From an uncultured candidate division Zixibacteria bacterium (GTDB lineage: Bacteria > Zixibacteria > MSB-5A5 > SM1-73): 64,000 bases of DNA. How positions within the stretch are numbered: the first letter of the stretch is position 1; each line of letters opens with the position of its first letter. Made by a program: the position numbers and the translations under genes. Positions 1 to 9,620 of the stretch are shown here, one piece after another. The DNA lies in NCBI GenBank assembly GCA_903908285.1, contig CAIVRH010000007.1, positions 40,321 to 104,320 on the forward strand, read 5' to 3'. Below the pieces are notes generated by a model, which saw only the letters and a list, made by a program, of their open reading frames with translations, had not been told where the DNA came from and made no database searches.

Positions 1-1
1 A

Positions 2-541
2 TATCTGGGGCCAGAGGCTTTGGAGAACGGTGTTCCGGTGTGTGTCTCCTCCTGGAACCGGATGGCACCCAACACCCTTCCCGCCATGGCCAAAAGCGGC
101 GCTAATTATATGAATGCCCAGCTGATAAAAATGGAAGCGAAAGAACACGGTTATGTGGAAGGGATCGCCCTAGACGTGTTTGGATTTGTCAGCGAAGGAA
201 GCGGTGAAAACGTGTTCATCGTAAGAGAGGGAGCGTTGATTACCCCGTCTTTTGGCTGTTCCATTTTACCCGGTATCACCCGAAATACGGTGATTACCTT
301 GGCACATGAGATGGAAATAAAGGTGATCGAACAATCCATCCCCCGAGAGGCATTGTATGTTGCGGATGAGGTCTTCTTCACCGGCAGTGCCGCCGAGATC
401 ACTCCGATAAAATCCATAGACAAAGTTACCATCGGAAATGGCAAGCGCGGTCCGATAACCAAGTTGCTGCAGGAGAGATTTTTTCAGATAGTGATGGGAG
501 AAACGGAAGATAAATATGGGTGGTTAAACTACGTGAAGTAA
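2..541 (+). CDS. ilvE: Branched-chain amino acid aminotransferase, C-terminal part (cut by window start)
   Basis: PLP-dependent fold-type IV aminotransferase that interconverts Leu/Ile/Val and their 2-keto acids. The frame is open from the first bases (reads [10 protein letters not shown]...), so the TTG at 20 is an internal codon and the true start lies left of the window. Visible family motifs are [12 protein letters not shown], the EGSGENVF block, LPGITR and the near-terminal [10 protein letters not shown], all typical of bacterial IlvE. The PLP lysine is outside the window. It sits 44 bases before phosphate butyryltransferase, which suggests the keto acid it makes or uses is linked to acyl-CoA/acyl-phosphate chemistry. 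Family assignment is secure; substrate preference is inferred. Confidence 0.93.
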   Translation, partial: YLGPEALENGVPVCVSSWNRMAPNTLPAMAKSGANYMNAQLIKMEAKEHGYVEGIALDVFGFVSEGSGENVFIVREGALITPSFGCSILPGITRNTVITLAHEMEIKVIEQSIPREALYVADEVFFTGSAAEITPIKSIDKVTIGNGKRGPITKLLQERFFQIVMGETEDKYGWLNYVK

Positions 542-585
542 TTACTAAAAGATAAATTCAAATAAGATTCCATTCAGAGGTAGAG

Positions 586-1494
586 ATGCCAGAGAAGCCA
601 ATTACTGATTTTGACCAGTTGATTTCGATGGTTAAAAGCGGGAAAAAGAAAAGATTAGCCATCGCTTCGGCTGAAGGAGGGGAGATAATCGAAGCGGTGA
701 AAGAGGCAATGAAAGAAGGGATCATCTCGGCTGTGCTAATCGGCAATCAAGGAAAGATTGAAGAGCTGTGCCACAAGCAAGAACTTGAATTTAAAGAAGT
801 CGAGATCATCAATGAACCTGATCCCAAGCTCACCGCCAAAACTGCCGTGCAGATGGTCAAGCAGGGGAGAGCGGATATGCTGATGAAGGGTAAGGTGGAT
901 ACCTCCACTTTGCTTAAAGCGGTTTTGGATAAAGAGAGCGGATTGCGAACCGTGGCTTTCTTAAGCCATGTGGCTGCAGTGGAAGTGAAGGCATATCCCA
1001 AACTGATGTTAGTAACCGATGGGGGAATGAACATCAAACCGGATATCAAACAGAAAGCCGACATCATAAAAAATGCGGTGGAAGTAGCCAAGAAGCTGGG
1101 TATTTCTAAACCCAAGGTTTCCTGTCTGGCCGCAATTGAATTGGTCAACCCGGACATGCCGGAAACGATAGATGCAGCCGGTCTGGTAAAAATGGCGGAA
1201 AGAGGGGATATCCAGGATGCAATCATCGATGGACCGGTTGCCTTCGATGTGGCCATCGACGCCGAATCAGCAAGGATGAAGGGAATTAATACCGTCGTAG
1301 CCGGAGATACCGACATTTTCCTTATGCCGGATATGGCCTCGGGAAATATCTTAGTCAAATCCTTAATCTACTTGGCGGATGCAAAGGTGGGCGGGGTGGT
1401 GGTAGGGGGTGGTGTCCCGATTGTGCTCCTTTCCCGCTCCGACTCGGCAGCAATTAAGCTTTGTTCGATGGCACTGGGAGCAGCGATCTGTTGA
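586..1494 (+). CDS. ptb: Phosphate butyryltransferase (phosphate acetyl/butyryl transferase family)
   Basis: Converts butyryl-CoA or a branched acyl-CoA plus phosphate to the acyl phosphate, which butyrate kinase uses to make ATP. Length of 302 residues is normal for Ptb and shorter than most Pta proteins. Family features include the early AIASAEGGEIIEAV segment, MLMKGKVDTSTLLKAVL, VTDGGMNIKPD, the DGPVAFDVAID segment and a glycine-rich C-terminus with SRSDSAAIKLCSMALG. A GAGGTAG ribosome site precedes the ATG. The matching kinase lies about 59 kb away at 60337, rather than adjacent as in clostridia. Acetyl- versus butyryl- preference cannot be read from the sequence. Confidence 0.9.
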   Translation: MPEKPITDFDQLISMVKSGKKKRLAIASAEGGEIIEAVKEAMKEGIISAVLIGNQGKIEELCHKQELEFKEVEIINEPDPKLTAKTAVQMVKQGRADMLMKGKVDTSTLLKAVLDKESGLRTVAFLSHVAAVEVKAYPKLMLVTDGGMNIKPDIKQKADIIKNAVEVAKKLGISKPKVSCLAAIELVNPDMPETIDAAGLVKMAERGDIQDAIIDGPVAFDVAIDAESARMKGINTVVAGDTDIFLMPDMASGNILVKSLIYLADAKVGGVVVGGGVPIVLLSRSDSAAIKLCSMALGAAIC

Positions 1495-1608
1495 CGGGGT
1501 CCAGCGTATAGGGTCCAGGGTACAGGTTCAAGAGTCAAGGGTCAAGAAAACCCGAATCAAATAATGGCGTATAACGATAACCATTATTATGAATTGAGGA
1601 GAGTACAA
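1495..1608. repeat. Short GGGTCC/GGGTCA-type low-complexity spacer
   Basis: Between ptb and rpiB the DNA contains degenerate short tandem units (GGGTCCAG, GGGTCAAG) at about 1497-1548. Similar low-complexity runs appear at 3650-3700 (AAGTTTAA units) and 47040-47125. They carry no gene. Confidence 0.5.
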
Positions 1609-2052
1609 GTGAAGATTGCAATTGGAGCGGACCATAGAGGTTTTGAGTTGAAGGAGAAAATAAAGCAACATCTTTTAACTTTGGGACACCAAGTAAACGA
1701 CTTGGGAACTTATTCTACCGAATCGGTTGATTATCCGGATTATGGTTTCAAAGTAGCTGAGTCGGTGGCAAGAAATGAAGTTGATTTTGGAATTGCCATC
1801 TGCTGGACCGGAAACGGGATCAATATCGCAGCCAATAAGGTCAAGGGAGTCAGATCCGCCTTATGCTTGAACGAAGAGATGGCCAGCTTTGCCCGATCAC
1901 ATAACGATGCCAATGTACTGGCTTTATCATCCAAATATGTTTCTGAAGATTTAGCAAATAAAATTGTAGATGTGTGGTTATCCACAAAGTTTGAGGGAGG
2001 AAGACACGCAAAAAGATTGGAAAAGATCATAAATTACGAGACAAAGAGATAA
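1609..2052 (+). CDS. rpiB: Ribose-5-phosphate isomerase B
   Basis: Interconverts ribose 5-phosphate and ribulose 5-phosphate in the pentose phosphate pathway. Motifs: GADHRGFELK at the N-terminus, DYPDYG, ICWTGNGINIAANK with the catalytic Cys, RSALC, and the HNDANVL and EGGRH blocks. The GTG at 1609 is preferred over the in-frame ATG at 1564: a GAGGAGAG ribosome site sits just before it, and the protein then begins VKIAIGADHRG as in the family. It is about 147 residues, the usual size. A GC-rich hairpin follows at 2133-2161. Confidence 0.93.
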   Translation: MKIAIGADHRGFELKEKIKQHLLTLGHQVNDLGTYSTESVDYPDYGFKVAESVARNEVDFGIAICWTGNGINIAANKVKGVRSALCLNEEMASFARSHNDANVLALSSKYVSEDLANKIVDVWLSTKFEGGRHAKRLEKIINYETKR

Positions 2053-2385
2053 ATTCTGGGTTTATCTGTATTACGACAACCGGAGTTTTCTTTATACCGA
2101 ATAAGACAATCTTCATCGTGCAGTTTTGAGAATCAGCCCCTGACCCAAGTTAGGGGCTGGTCTTCAAAGAAGATTGATCTATAGATTCCAAAAGTGTTTT
2201 GAACTGTCATGAAAGAACTGATGTTGTCGAAAATAATAAGTGATGGTTTTGCGAGTGGGAAATCTCAATAAAGGGAGATTCTTCGGCTACACCTCAGAAT
2301 GACATTTGAGGATGGAATTTCGTTGGATTATCTGTTAGAACATATTTCTTATCTATGGAGATTTAAAACATAGAAGGAGCAAAAG
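2053..2385. other. Gene-free spacer rpiB-glyA with dispersed repeat
   Basis: 333 bases without a credible gene. It holds the hairpin at 2133 and, at about 2262-2305, a segment containing CTTCGGCTACACCTCAG. A near copy of this short motif recurs at about 38695-38712, so it is probably part of a dispersed intergenic repeat. Confidence 0.5.
2133..2161 (+). terminator. Hairpin after rpiB, probable weak terminator
   Basis: Inverted arms CAGCCCCT (2134-2141) and AGGGGCTG (2152-2159) form a strong stem with a 10-nt loop. Only a short U-poor tail (GTCTTC) follows, so it may act as a weak terminator or be one of the dispersed palindromes. Confidence 0.45.
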
Positions 2386-3639
2386 ATGAGCAAGCTAAAA
2401 GAAGTCGATCGGGAGATATTCGACATCATTTATGGCGAAACCCAAAGACAAGCTTTCGGTCTGGAGCTTATCGCTTCGGAGAATTTTGTCTCTGAGGCGG
2501 TGATGGAAGCCATGGGCTCGGTGATGACCAATAAATACGCGGAAGGCTATCCGGGAAAGAGATATTACGGTGGGTGTGAATTCATGGATATGGCTGAAAA
2601 TTTAGCCCGGGAACGAGCTAAAATATTGTTCGGCTGTGAGCACGTAAACGTTCAGCCGCATTCCGGTTCCCAGGCAAATATGGCAGTGTATTTCTCCGTG
2701 CTACAACCCGGTGACACTATTCTGGGACTGAACCTATCGCACGGCGGTCACCTCACCCACGGACACCCGATTAATTTTTCGGGAAAATTTTTCCACGTGG
2801 TTCCCTACGGGGTGAATAAAGAGACCGAGGTGATAGATTACGCCGAACTGCGCAAGATCGCTATCGAAGCCAAACCCAAGATGATCATCGCCGGCGCATC
2901 CGCCTATCCCCGGGAACTGGATTTCAAAAAGTTCCGCGAAGTAGCAGATGAGGTGGGGGCATACCTGATGGTGGACATTGCCCACATAGCCGGTCTGATT
3001 GTAGCGGGATTACACCAGTCGCCCGTTCCTTATGCTGATTTTGTTACCACCACCACCCACAAGACACTAAGGGGACCCCGGGGTGGGATGATCATGTGCA
3101 TGGAAAAGTTCGCCAAGGATCTGGACAGAGAAGTGATGCCCGGGATTCAGGGTGGTCCTTTGATGCATGTGATCTCGGCCAAAGCAGTGGCATTCAAGGA
3201 AGCCCTGGAACCGTCCTTCAAAGAATATCAAGTTCAGATCGTGAAGAATGCCAAGACGCTGGCAGGTGAAATGATGCGCCTGGGCTATCATGTCATATCC
3301 GGCGGAACCGATACTCATCTGATGTTAATCAGCCTGGTGGAGAAAAATCTCACCGGAAAGGTGGTGGAGGATGAATTGGGGAAAGCCGGAATTACAGTCA
3401 ACAAGAACACCGTCCCCTTCGATCCGCAGAAGCCATTTATTACTTCAGGCATTCGCATAGGTACACCGGCTTTGACCACCAGAGGTATGAAAGAACCGGA
3501 AATGAAACAGGTGGCGCAGCTGATCGACCAGGTCATCTCCAATTTGAATGACCACGGAGTTTATGCCAAGATAAATGAAGAGGTCAAAGCGCTATGCCAG
3601 AGGTTTCCTCTATACAAGGAAAGGTTGGAAAGTGCGTAG
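2386..3639 (+). CDS. glyA: Serine hydroxymethyltransferase
   Basis: PLP enzyme converting serine plus tetrahydrofolate to glycine plus methylene-THF, the main source of one-carbon units. The 417 residues match the bacterial family. Visible motifs: [11 protein letters not shown] near the N-terminus, [33 protein letters not shown] and the [14 protein letters not shown] block with the PLP lysine at residue 226. An AGAAGGAGC ribosome site precedes the ATG. The next gene downstream, a methionine synthase/methylene-THF reductase fusion, consumes its product, so the pair forms a folate one-carbon unit. Confidence 0.97.
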   Translation: MSKLKEVDREIFDIIYGETQRQAFGLELIASENFVSEAVMEAMGSVMTNKYAEGYPGKRYYGGCEFMDMAENLARERAKILFGCEHVNVQPHSGSQANMAVYFSVLQPGDTILGLNLSHGGHLTHGHPINFSGKFFHVVPYGVNKETEVIDYAELRKIAIEAKPKMIIAGASAYPRELDFKKFREVADEVGAYLMVDIAHIAGLIVAGLHQSPVPYADFVTTTTHKTLRGPRGGMIMCMEKFAKDLDREVMPGIQGGPLMHVISAKAVAFKEALEPSFKEYQVQIVKNAKTLAGEMMRLGYHVISGGTDTHLMLISLVEKNLTGKVVEDELGKAGITVNKNTVPFDPQKPFITSGIRIGTPALTTRGMKEPEMKQVAQLIDQVISNLNDHGVYAKINEEVKALCQRFPLYKERLESA

Positions 3640-3738
3640 AAGCGTTTAATGTTCAAAGTTTAAAGTTTAAGATTAATAATTTGGTTTTGAGATTTTAACT
3701 CACAACTCGAAACTCTATACTCAATCCTCCATACTAAA

Positions 3739-5601
3739 ATGACCAATCCGTTTTTAGAGAGGCTGCAAAAAGGGGTTGTGCTCTGTGACGGGGCAATGGG
3801 GACTCTTCTGTATATGCGGGGTATCTCCTATCAACGCTCCTTCGATGAGCAGAATATCTCCAATCCCAATGTGGTATTGGATGCTCATCGGGATTATATC
3901 AAAGCCGGCGCAGAGATCATAGAGACCAACACCTTTGGAGCTAATGCAGCCCGGTTGAAGAATTTCGGGTTGGAAGACAAGGTCAGAGAGATAAATCTCA
4001 AAGGTGCCAAAATTGCCAGAGAGGCAAGAGAGATAGAGGGAAAAGAAGTGTTTGTGGCTGGATCGATGGGACCTTTGGGGAAACTTCTTACCCCTTTGGG
4101 GTATCTTTCAGAAATAGAAGCCGTGGATATATTCCAGAAACAGGCTGAGGCTTTGCTTGAAGGTGGAGTGGACCTGTTCATGGTGGAAACATTCTCCGAC
4201 ATAGCAGAAATCAAGCTGGCGGTTTTGGCCATCAGAAACGTCTGCAAACTTCCCATTATAGCATCCATGACTTTCGGTGAAGACGGCAAAACTTTTCTGG
4301 GATACTCGGCAGAAGAGGCGGCCAAAGAATTGGATCAGCTGGAGGTGGAGATCATCGGTGCCAACTGCAGCGTGGGGCCTCAGAACATGCTGGATGTAGC
4401 CAGACGCCTGCGTCGGGCAACCGGCAAGATGATAGCAATACAACCCAACGCCGGACTCCCCCGATTTGTGGACGGGAGATTCGTCTATCTTTCCTCACCG
4501 GAGTATTTTGCGGAATATGCCATGGAATATCTTAAAGTCGGAACCAACATCATCGGAGGGTGCTGCGGCACGACTCCGGAATATACCCTGGTTTTGTCCC
4601 GTATGCTGAAAAATTACAGGTCGGATCCGACGGTTACGGGGAATTCCCAAATATCCATCGATGAGCAGATAAAAGAAGAAAAACCGACTCCCCTAGAGAG
4701 TGATAAAGCTTCCGATTTCACCAAAAAACTGGGAAAGAAATTTTTAGTTTCGGTGGAGGTCGATCCGCCCCGCGGAATCAATCCGGAAAAAATCCTTCAA
4801 AATGTGCAGAGGTTGAAAGATCTGGGAGTGGATGCCATAAATATAGCGGACAGCCCCATGGCCAAGGTGAGAATGAGCTGCATAGCTTTGGCTTATCTGA
4901 TAAAGGAGAAGGTGGGGCTTGAAACCATCCTGCATTGTACCTGCAGGGATAGAAACCTCATGGGTTTGCAGTCGGATCTGTTGGGGGTGCATGCCCTGGG
5001 TATTTACAACATACTTGCCGTCACCGGTGATCCTCCGGTATTGGGGGATTATCCCCAAGCCACCGCCGTGTATGATGTCGATTCCATCGGGCTGGTGAAA
5101 ATCATAAACAAGCTGAACCATGGTACAGATTGGGCAGGTAATTCAATCGGCTCACCCACCCGTCTATGCGTGGGGGTAGCGGTCAATCCAAACGCTCAAG
5201 ATTTGGAAAGGGAGATAATCCGGTTTGGAAAAAAAGTGGATGCGGGTGCGGTTTTTGCCTTCACCCAACCCATCTATGATCTTGAGATTCTGGAGACTTT
5301 CTTGCAAAAGGTTTCTCCCATCAAAATACCTGTTTTCTTGGGCATCCTGCCGCTTTTAAACTACAAACATGCCGAGTTCATGCACAACGAAGTGCCGGGG
5401 ATGAACATTCCCCAAAGAATAAGGGAGAGATTAAAGGAGGCAAAAGATCGGAGCGCGGAGATGGGAATTACCATAGCAAGGGAAATCTTGGATGAAGCCA
5501 AGCATATGGTAGACGGAGTATATATCATGCCCTCATTTGGAAGATTCGAGATGGTATCAGAACTGTTGGAGGGATTTGTTATGAAGGAAAAACATCTATG
5601 A
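3739..5601 (+). CDS. Bifunctional homocysteine S-methyltransferase / 5,10-methylene-THF reductase
   Basis: Fusion protein of 620 residues. Residues 1 to about 300 are a zinc-dependent homocysteine methyltransferase domain (CDGAMGTLL; zinc ligands C210 in GANCSVGP and C275/C276 in GGCCGTTPEY). Residues from about 333 onward form a MetF-type reductase barrel (VSVEVDPPRG, ILAVTGDPP, FTQPIYD). This is the YitJ-type arrangement, joining reduction of methylene-THF to methylation of homocysteine. No cobalamin-binding domain is present, so methyl transfer would need another methyl donor or a separate corrinoid protein. It follows glyA on the same strand after about 100 bases. Confidence 0.92.
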   Translation: MTNPFLERLQKGVVLCDGAMGTLLYMRGISYQRSFDEQNISNPNVVLDAHRDYIKAGAEIIETNTFGANAARLKNFGLEDKVREINLKGAKIAREAREIEGKEVFVAGSMGPLGKLLTPLGYLSEIEAVDIFQKQAEALLEGGVDLFMVETFSDIAEIKLAVLAIRNVCKLPIIASMTFGEDGKTFLGYSAEEAAKELDQLEVEIIGANCSVGPQNMLDVARRLRRATGKMIAIQPNAGLPRFVDGRFVYLSSPEYFAEYAMEYLKVGTNIIGGCCGTTPEYTLVLSRMLKNYRSDPTVTGNSQISIDEQIKEEKPTPLESDKASDFTKKLGKKFLVSVEVDPPRGINPEKILQNVQRLKDLGVDAINIADSPMAKVRMSCIALAYLIKEKVGLETILHCTCRDRNLMGLQSDLLGVHALGIYNILAVTGDPPVLGDYPQATAVYDVDSIGLVKIINKLNHGTDWAGNSIGSPTRLCVGVAVNPNAQDLEREIIRFGKKVDAGAVFAFTQPIYDLEILETFLQKVSPIKIPVFLGILPLLNYKHAEFMHNEVPGMNIPQRIRERLKEAKDRSAEMGITIAREILDEAKHMVDGVYIMPSFGRFEMVSELLEGFVMKEKHL

Positions 5602-5932
5602 ATTGAAGCAGATGCAGATAGATACCCGTGTTTTTATTCTCCCCACAAAATATCTCTTCCATAGGATTCCAAGTCATTGGGTGTCATATTCTTGGAATTT
5701 CAAGTTCAAGTAACAGTTTAGACTGCGTAAAGCATTAATTGCTTGATTTATATCATCTCCTCCACGTAAGTCTACATCTTGCTATTAAGGGGCTGTTGAA
5801 AAAACCAATTCGCTCGTATGGGTTCTATGGTAATAAACGATTTTCGCTTATAGGGGCGGGAATTTATCCCGCTCTGAAATTTGACTTTTTCAATACTTCT
5901 ATAAACATCGGATGAGCGATGTGAACACAAAC
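5602..5932. repeat. Convergent spacer with palindromic dispersed repeat
   Basis: 331-base gap between two converging genes. At about 5790-5900 it holds GGGGCTGTTGAAAAA, then GGGGCGGGAATTTATCCCGC (a hairpin) and GACTTTTTCAATAC. The hairpin resembles the one at 30335-30355, where GGGACAGG and CCTGTCC flank the same TTTAT core. No gene seen. Confidence 0.5.
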
Positions 5933-7948
5933 TCATGGAACCAGGATCTTTTGTCCTGCCATCATCTCAGTGCTCAGTTGGAGAAATGAACGCTCCCTGA
6001 TCTGTATGGCTTTCATAGTATCAGGATAGGTTCTAGACAGGTTATATTTTTGTTGTGGATCCTTGGATGTGTCGTAAAGAGAACAACTTACGCCTATTCT
6101 TTCAACCAGATAATCATATCCTTCCATCCAACCGACTGTGGGACCATCCATCATCATGGCAAATCCCTTATCATCTTTGGGAAGAGATAGTATATCCCGC
6201 CCCCAGGATTGATGAAGAGCCGGTTTACCCAATATGCCGAAGATGGTAGGAATCAGGTCGGTCTGGCTGGCTACAGTCGATATCCTTTTGGGCGAGGTAC
6301 CTAGAACATCCGGGGCATAGATCAGACTTGCGATATGAAATCTATCTGCCGGAAGCTCAGTTTGGGTTTCCATGAATTTCCCGTGATCCGCTACTAAAAC
6401 GAATATGGTGTTTTTGAAATAGGGCTGTTTTTCCGCCTGCCGGAAAAACTGGCCCAGAGCCCAATCCGAGTAATAAAAAGAGTTTAAATAGTTAGATTGA
6501 GAAACGTCATCGCCGAAAACCTTGAAACTGTCGTTGGGGATTGAGAAGGGTTCGTGATTGCTGACGGTAACGATGACCCCCAGAAAAGGGTTGTCGCCAA
6601 ATTTAGCAAACTCTTCATTCGCCTTTTCATATGTCAAATGATCCGGAACTCCCCATCTGCCCAGTTTTGTTCCTAATGGGAAATCCTCTTGTCGGATAAA
6701 TTTTTCGAATCCCTGACTCCTTAAGAAACCCTCCATATTATCGAACTGCAAATCACCGCCATAAACTAAGATATTTTGATAACCCCTTTTCTTTAAAATC
6801 TCCACGATAGAGGAGGAAGGCCGATTGGCAGAATAACGCCTCATCATAGAACGTCCGGCTTGGGAGGGGAACGAGCATAACACGGAAACTATACCGCGAT
6901 TGGTGCGAGTGCCAGTGGCATAGAAACGTTCAAACAAAACCCCCCTTTGAGCCAGGCTATCAAAATTGGGGGTGGCGTCGGGTTTACCACCTAAAGCTCC
7001 AACATAGCGAGCTAACCAACTCTCCAGCAGAATGATTACCACATTGTAATCCTTAGACTTTAGGGAGTCGGATACAGGATAATACCAGCGGTCCAGAGAA
7101 CGGCGGGGGTTAGTCAATTTTTCCCTGGGGTTGTATAAAAGCTTTTGAACTGTGGAGAGCGCTTCCGAAGAAGGATAGAAATGATATCTTTTAAGGATTT
7201 CACCTCTTTCCTCGCGGTTATCCTCCCACCAGGATTTCCCGAGAGTGTAGACTCCATTCAGCGCCAGCTGGTTGGCAAAGCCATAGGGACTAAAATATGC
7301 CACTCCCCAGTCAATGGGTGCAAGCTGCGTGCGTCCGCGTGCTCCCAAGAACAACAGAGCAGCACCTAAGACAAAGTAAACTAATGGACGGATAAATCCT
7401 TCCCTTTGTTTCCAATGGAATATCCTCCGGCTGATTCTGATGACGAAGGTCGAAAAAACAAAAGTGATCGCTCCCAATAAGAGGAAATAGAGAGCAACCG
7501 GATAAGCCGACCACATGGAGTACCAGACCATATCGGGATGATCCATATATTCCCAGACCCAGCGGCTCAGCCGGGTGCCGAATTCCCCGAAATATTCGAT
7601 ATCCACCAGACTCGAGAAAAAGAACAAACCCATACCTGACAAAAAAAGGATTAAGACTACCATCCGGGACGCTTTCCAACGGTCTATACTGACGAAAGGG
7701 ATATGGCTTAGGAGAAATAACGGGATGAGCAAATAGCTCAACACCACCATATCGAAGCGGGCTCCGATAAAAAACGATTTCGCCAGCGTGGTGGGCGGAA
7801 TGCCTTTTGCCAACAGGTGGTGCTTCATAAGAAATCCAAAACGGAAGATAGTCAAAAATACCAATGACAGAAGAAAAATGGAGGCGAAGAACAAAATAGT
7901 CCTGGAGGGAGATACGGAAGATAGAAAATTTCGGAGTCGCTGTTTCAT
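5933..7948 (-). CDS. LTA-synthase/sulfatase-superfamily membrane phosphotransferase
   Basis: 671-residue protein with about five N-terminal membrane helices (within residues 1-210) followed by an extracytoplasmic alkaline-phosphatase-like domain. The domain starts at NVVIILLESW and includes the GTRTNRG segment with the probable nucleophile Thr, a VADHG metal motif and ASLIYAPDV. The layout matches LtaS/OpgB/MdoB-type enzymes, which move glycerophosphate or phosphoethanolamine onto envelope glycans. In a Gram-negative host a glycan or lipid A modification role is more likely than lipoteichoic acid synthesis; that is inference. It is last in the minus-strand run downstream of ccmABCD. Confidence 0.85.
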   Translation of the reverse strand: MKQRLRNFLSSVSPSRTILFFASIFLLSLVFLTIFRFGFLMKHHLLAKGIPPTTLAKSFFIGARFDMVVLSYLLIPLFLLSHIPFVSIDRWKASRMVVLILFLSGMGLFFFSSLVDIEYFGEFGTRLSRWVWEYMDHPDMVWYSMWSAYPVALYFLLLGAITFVFSTFVIRISRRIFHWKQREGFIRPLVYFVLGAALLFLGARGRTQLAPIDWGVAYFSPYGFANQLALNGVYTLGKSWWEDNREERGEILKRYHFYPSSEALSTVQKLLYNPREKLTNPRRSLDRWYYPVSDSLKSKDYNVVIILLESWLARYVGALGGKPDATPNFDSLAQRGVLFERFYATGTRTNRGIVSVLCSFPSQAGRSMMRRYSANRPSSSIVEILKKRGYQNILVYGGDLQFDNMEGFLRSQGFEKFIRQEDFPLGTKLGRWGVPDHLTYEKANEEFAKFGDNPFLGVIVTVSNHEPFSIPNDSFKVFGDDVSQSNYLNSFYYSDWALGQFFRQAEKQPYFKNTIFVLVADHGKFMETQTELPADRFHIASLIYAPDVLGTSPKRISTVASQTDLIPTIFGILGKPALHQSWGRDILSLPKDDKGFAMMMDGPTVGWMEGYDYLVERIGVSCSLYDTSKDPQQKYNLSRTYPDTMKAIQIRERSFLQLSTEMMAGQKILVP

Positions 7949-8100
7949 GGCGGATCAATGAGTTAAGGCAAGATTAGCTGCAGATAAAATAAGCATTAAG
8001 AACGGATTCATGATATATTCCTGATCATCGACCGGGTGCTCCGCATGACATATTTTGAACGTGCCGGAACCAGGCAAAATACGATCTACCATCAACCGTT

Positions 8101-8208
8101 TCATTTCTTTTTCAACTTCTCGACTTTCAAGTCCAACTGCAGCAGATAAAAGAACAAAGCAATCCAAATTACCAGGGTGACGAACATGGTGATATAATTC
8201 GACGACAT
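8101..8208 (-). CDS. ccmD: CcmD-like small membrane protein
   Basis: 35-residue protein beginning MSSNYITMFVTLVIW, with one hydrophobic helix (about residues 6-24) and a lysine-rich tail (KVEKLKKK). That is the CcmD layout: a small membrane subunit that helps release holo-CcmE from the CcmABC complex in cytochrome c maturation. It starts one base after the ccmC stop, and a GGAGG ribosome site lies inside the end of ccmC. Similarity is by size, topology and position, because CcmD sequences are poorly conserved. A different longer frame over this DNA is not coding. Confidence 0.75.
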   Translation of the reverse strand: MSSNYITMFVTLVIWIALFFYLLQLDLKVEKLKKK

Positions 8209-8209
8209 G

Positions 8210-8860
8210 TTATCCCTCCTTAGATTCATCCATCAGACGGTTTACCCTTGTCTCCAGCTTGAAGATCCAAACGAATAGCCCGGTGAATCCAATCATCGAA
8301 GCCAAGAATGTGATCAGAATGGCAGGGGACATTTGTAACCTTAAACTGCTGCTAATCACCGAATCGTTAGGATGAAGCGATTGGTAAACCCGGGGAATCA
8401 CAAATACCAGAAACGGGACGGTCAAAAAAGCCAGGATAGCATAAACACTGGATAAGCTAGCTTCCTTTTCCTCCGAATCCACTGCGGATCTCAAAGCAAA
8501 ATACGCTCCATAAATTAAAAGCAAAATGAAGATCGATGTCTCCCGAGGATCCCAATTCCAAAAGGAACCCCAACCGGCTTTGGCGAATATGGATCCGGAT
8601 ATGGTGGCCAAGACGGTAAATAACAACCCCAAACGCGCGGCGGTCTTGGCCCGGTTATCATAAATCAAATCCTTTTCCCGGAGATAAAGAATGCTATAAA
8701 TAAAGGATAATAAGAACGCCAAAACCGCCACCCAGGCCATGGGGACATGGAAAAAGAAAATTCTGGATACTTCCCCTAACTGAAGCTGGGGTGGGGGTAG
8801 AAGGAATATGGCTACAATCACCACCGACATCCAGATCAACAATACAATTTTCCAAAACAT
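8210..8860 (-). CDS. ccmC: Heme exporter protein CcmC
   Basis: Membrane heme-handling protein of system I cytochrome c maturation. 216 residues with six predicted membrane helices. It contains the tryptophan-rich WWD-type motif WGSFWNWDPRET between helices and flanking histidines (HVPMAW; SLHPND), which bind heme presented to CcmE. It is followed directly by ccmD and preceded by ccmB and ccmA on the same strand, matching the usual gene order. ccmE, ccmF and ccmG/H are not in the window. Confidence 0.93.
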   Translation of the reverse strand: MFWKIVLLIWMSVVIVAIFLLPPPQLQLGEVSRIFFFHVPMAWVAVLAFLLSFIYSILYLREKDLIYDNRAKTAARLGLLFTVLATISGSIFAKAGWGSFWNWDPRETSIFILLLIYGAYFALRSAVDSEEKEASLSSVYAILAFLTVPFLVFVIPRVYQSLHPNDSVISSSLRLQMSPAILITFLASMIGFTGLFVWIFKLETRVNRLMDESKEG

Positions 8861-8936
8861 ATTTTTAACCAGATTAGGATGATACGTTTGATTCTACTAC
8901 TTTGACCAACCACGTCTGTTCCTAGCGGTGCTCCGG

Positions 8937-9620
8937 TCACTCATTCCATACGAAATCAAACAGTAGAATCGAAGCGGTAAACATCACTACCACATATGAC
9001 CCGAGCAGACCCAGATCGCCAAATCCGGCAGAAAAATCATGGCTTTCCAGCGAGAGCCGGGTTCCATCGATACCCGCGATCAATAACGGCAGGAGAATGG
9101 GAAAAGAGAGCACGGCAAGAAGGGCTCCCTTGATATGTGATTTGGATATGATGGCAGCGATGATGGTGGTAGAACAAACCAGTCCCAGACTCCCCAGAAG
9201 AAGAACTGCAAAAAACAGAGGAAGATTCAGGATAGATAAGTTCATCCAGATAATAAAGAGAGGGACGATCACCACTTCCAAAACCAGGAGCAATACCAAG
9301 TTGAATAGCAATTTTCCCACCAGTACGGTGCCGGGTGAAGCGGTCAACTTCAACAGATTAACGGTTTTGCTTTCCTCTTCCTTTACGAAAACCTGAGCTA
9401 AACCCGACATGCTCGAAAAAAATATCACCAGCCAGAATAACGAGGAGGTAATTCGGCTGTTTAGTGAAAAACCGCCAATCGAAAAGCTCACCACGGTCAG
9501 GGTGGTGAGGGCAAACATCACAATGGTATTTAAGGCATAGCGGTTTCGCATCTCCGACTTGAGATCCTTGAACAGAATCCAAACCGGCTTAACTACCCAA
9601 TTGGAGGATTTTATCTCCAT
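8937..9620 (-). CDS. ccmB: Heme exporter protein CcmB (ABC transporter permease)
   Basis: Polytopic membrane subunit (six hydrophobic segments, about 227 residues) of the CcmAB ABC complex, whose ATP hydrolysis frees heme-loaded CcmE. Recognised by FVKEEESKTVNLLKLTASPGT near the N-terminal third, GKLLFNL, and gene context. The ATG at 9620 is preferred to the TTG at 9626 because an AAGGAAG ribosome site is correctly spaced. The start overlaps the end of ccmA by about 32 bases, suggesting translational coupling. Confidence 0.9.
   Translation of the reverse strand: MEIKSSNWVVKPVWILFKDLKSEMRNRYALNTIVMFALTTLTVVSFSIGGFSLNSRITSSLFWLVIFFSSMSGLAQVFVKEEESKTVNLLKLTASPGTVLVGKLLFNLVLLLVLEVVIVPLFIIWMNLSILNLPLFFAVLLLGSLGLVCSTTIIAAIISKSHIKGALLAVLSFPILLPLLIAGIDGTRLSLESHDFSAGFGDLGLLGSYVVVMFTASILLFDFVWNE

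Noticed and set aside
20..28. TTG at 20 as the start of a short protein
   Set aside because: The upstream codons continue the IlvE sequence (YLGPEA), so the gene is cut by the window edge.
7955..8167. 70-codon minus-strand frame before the LtaS-like gene
   Set aside because: It overlaps the well-placed ccmD frame in another phase and has no family or membrane pattern.
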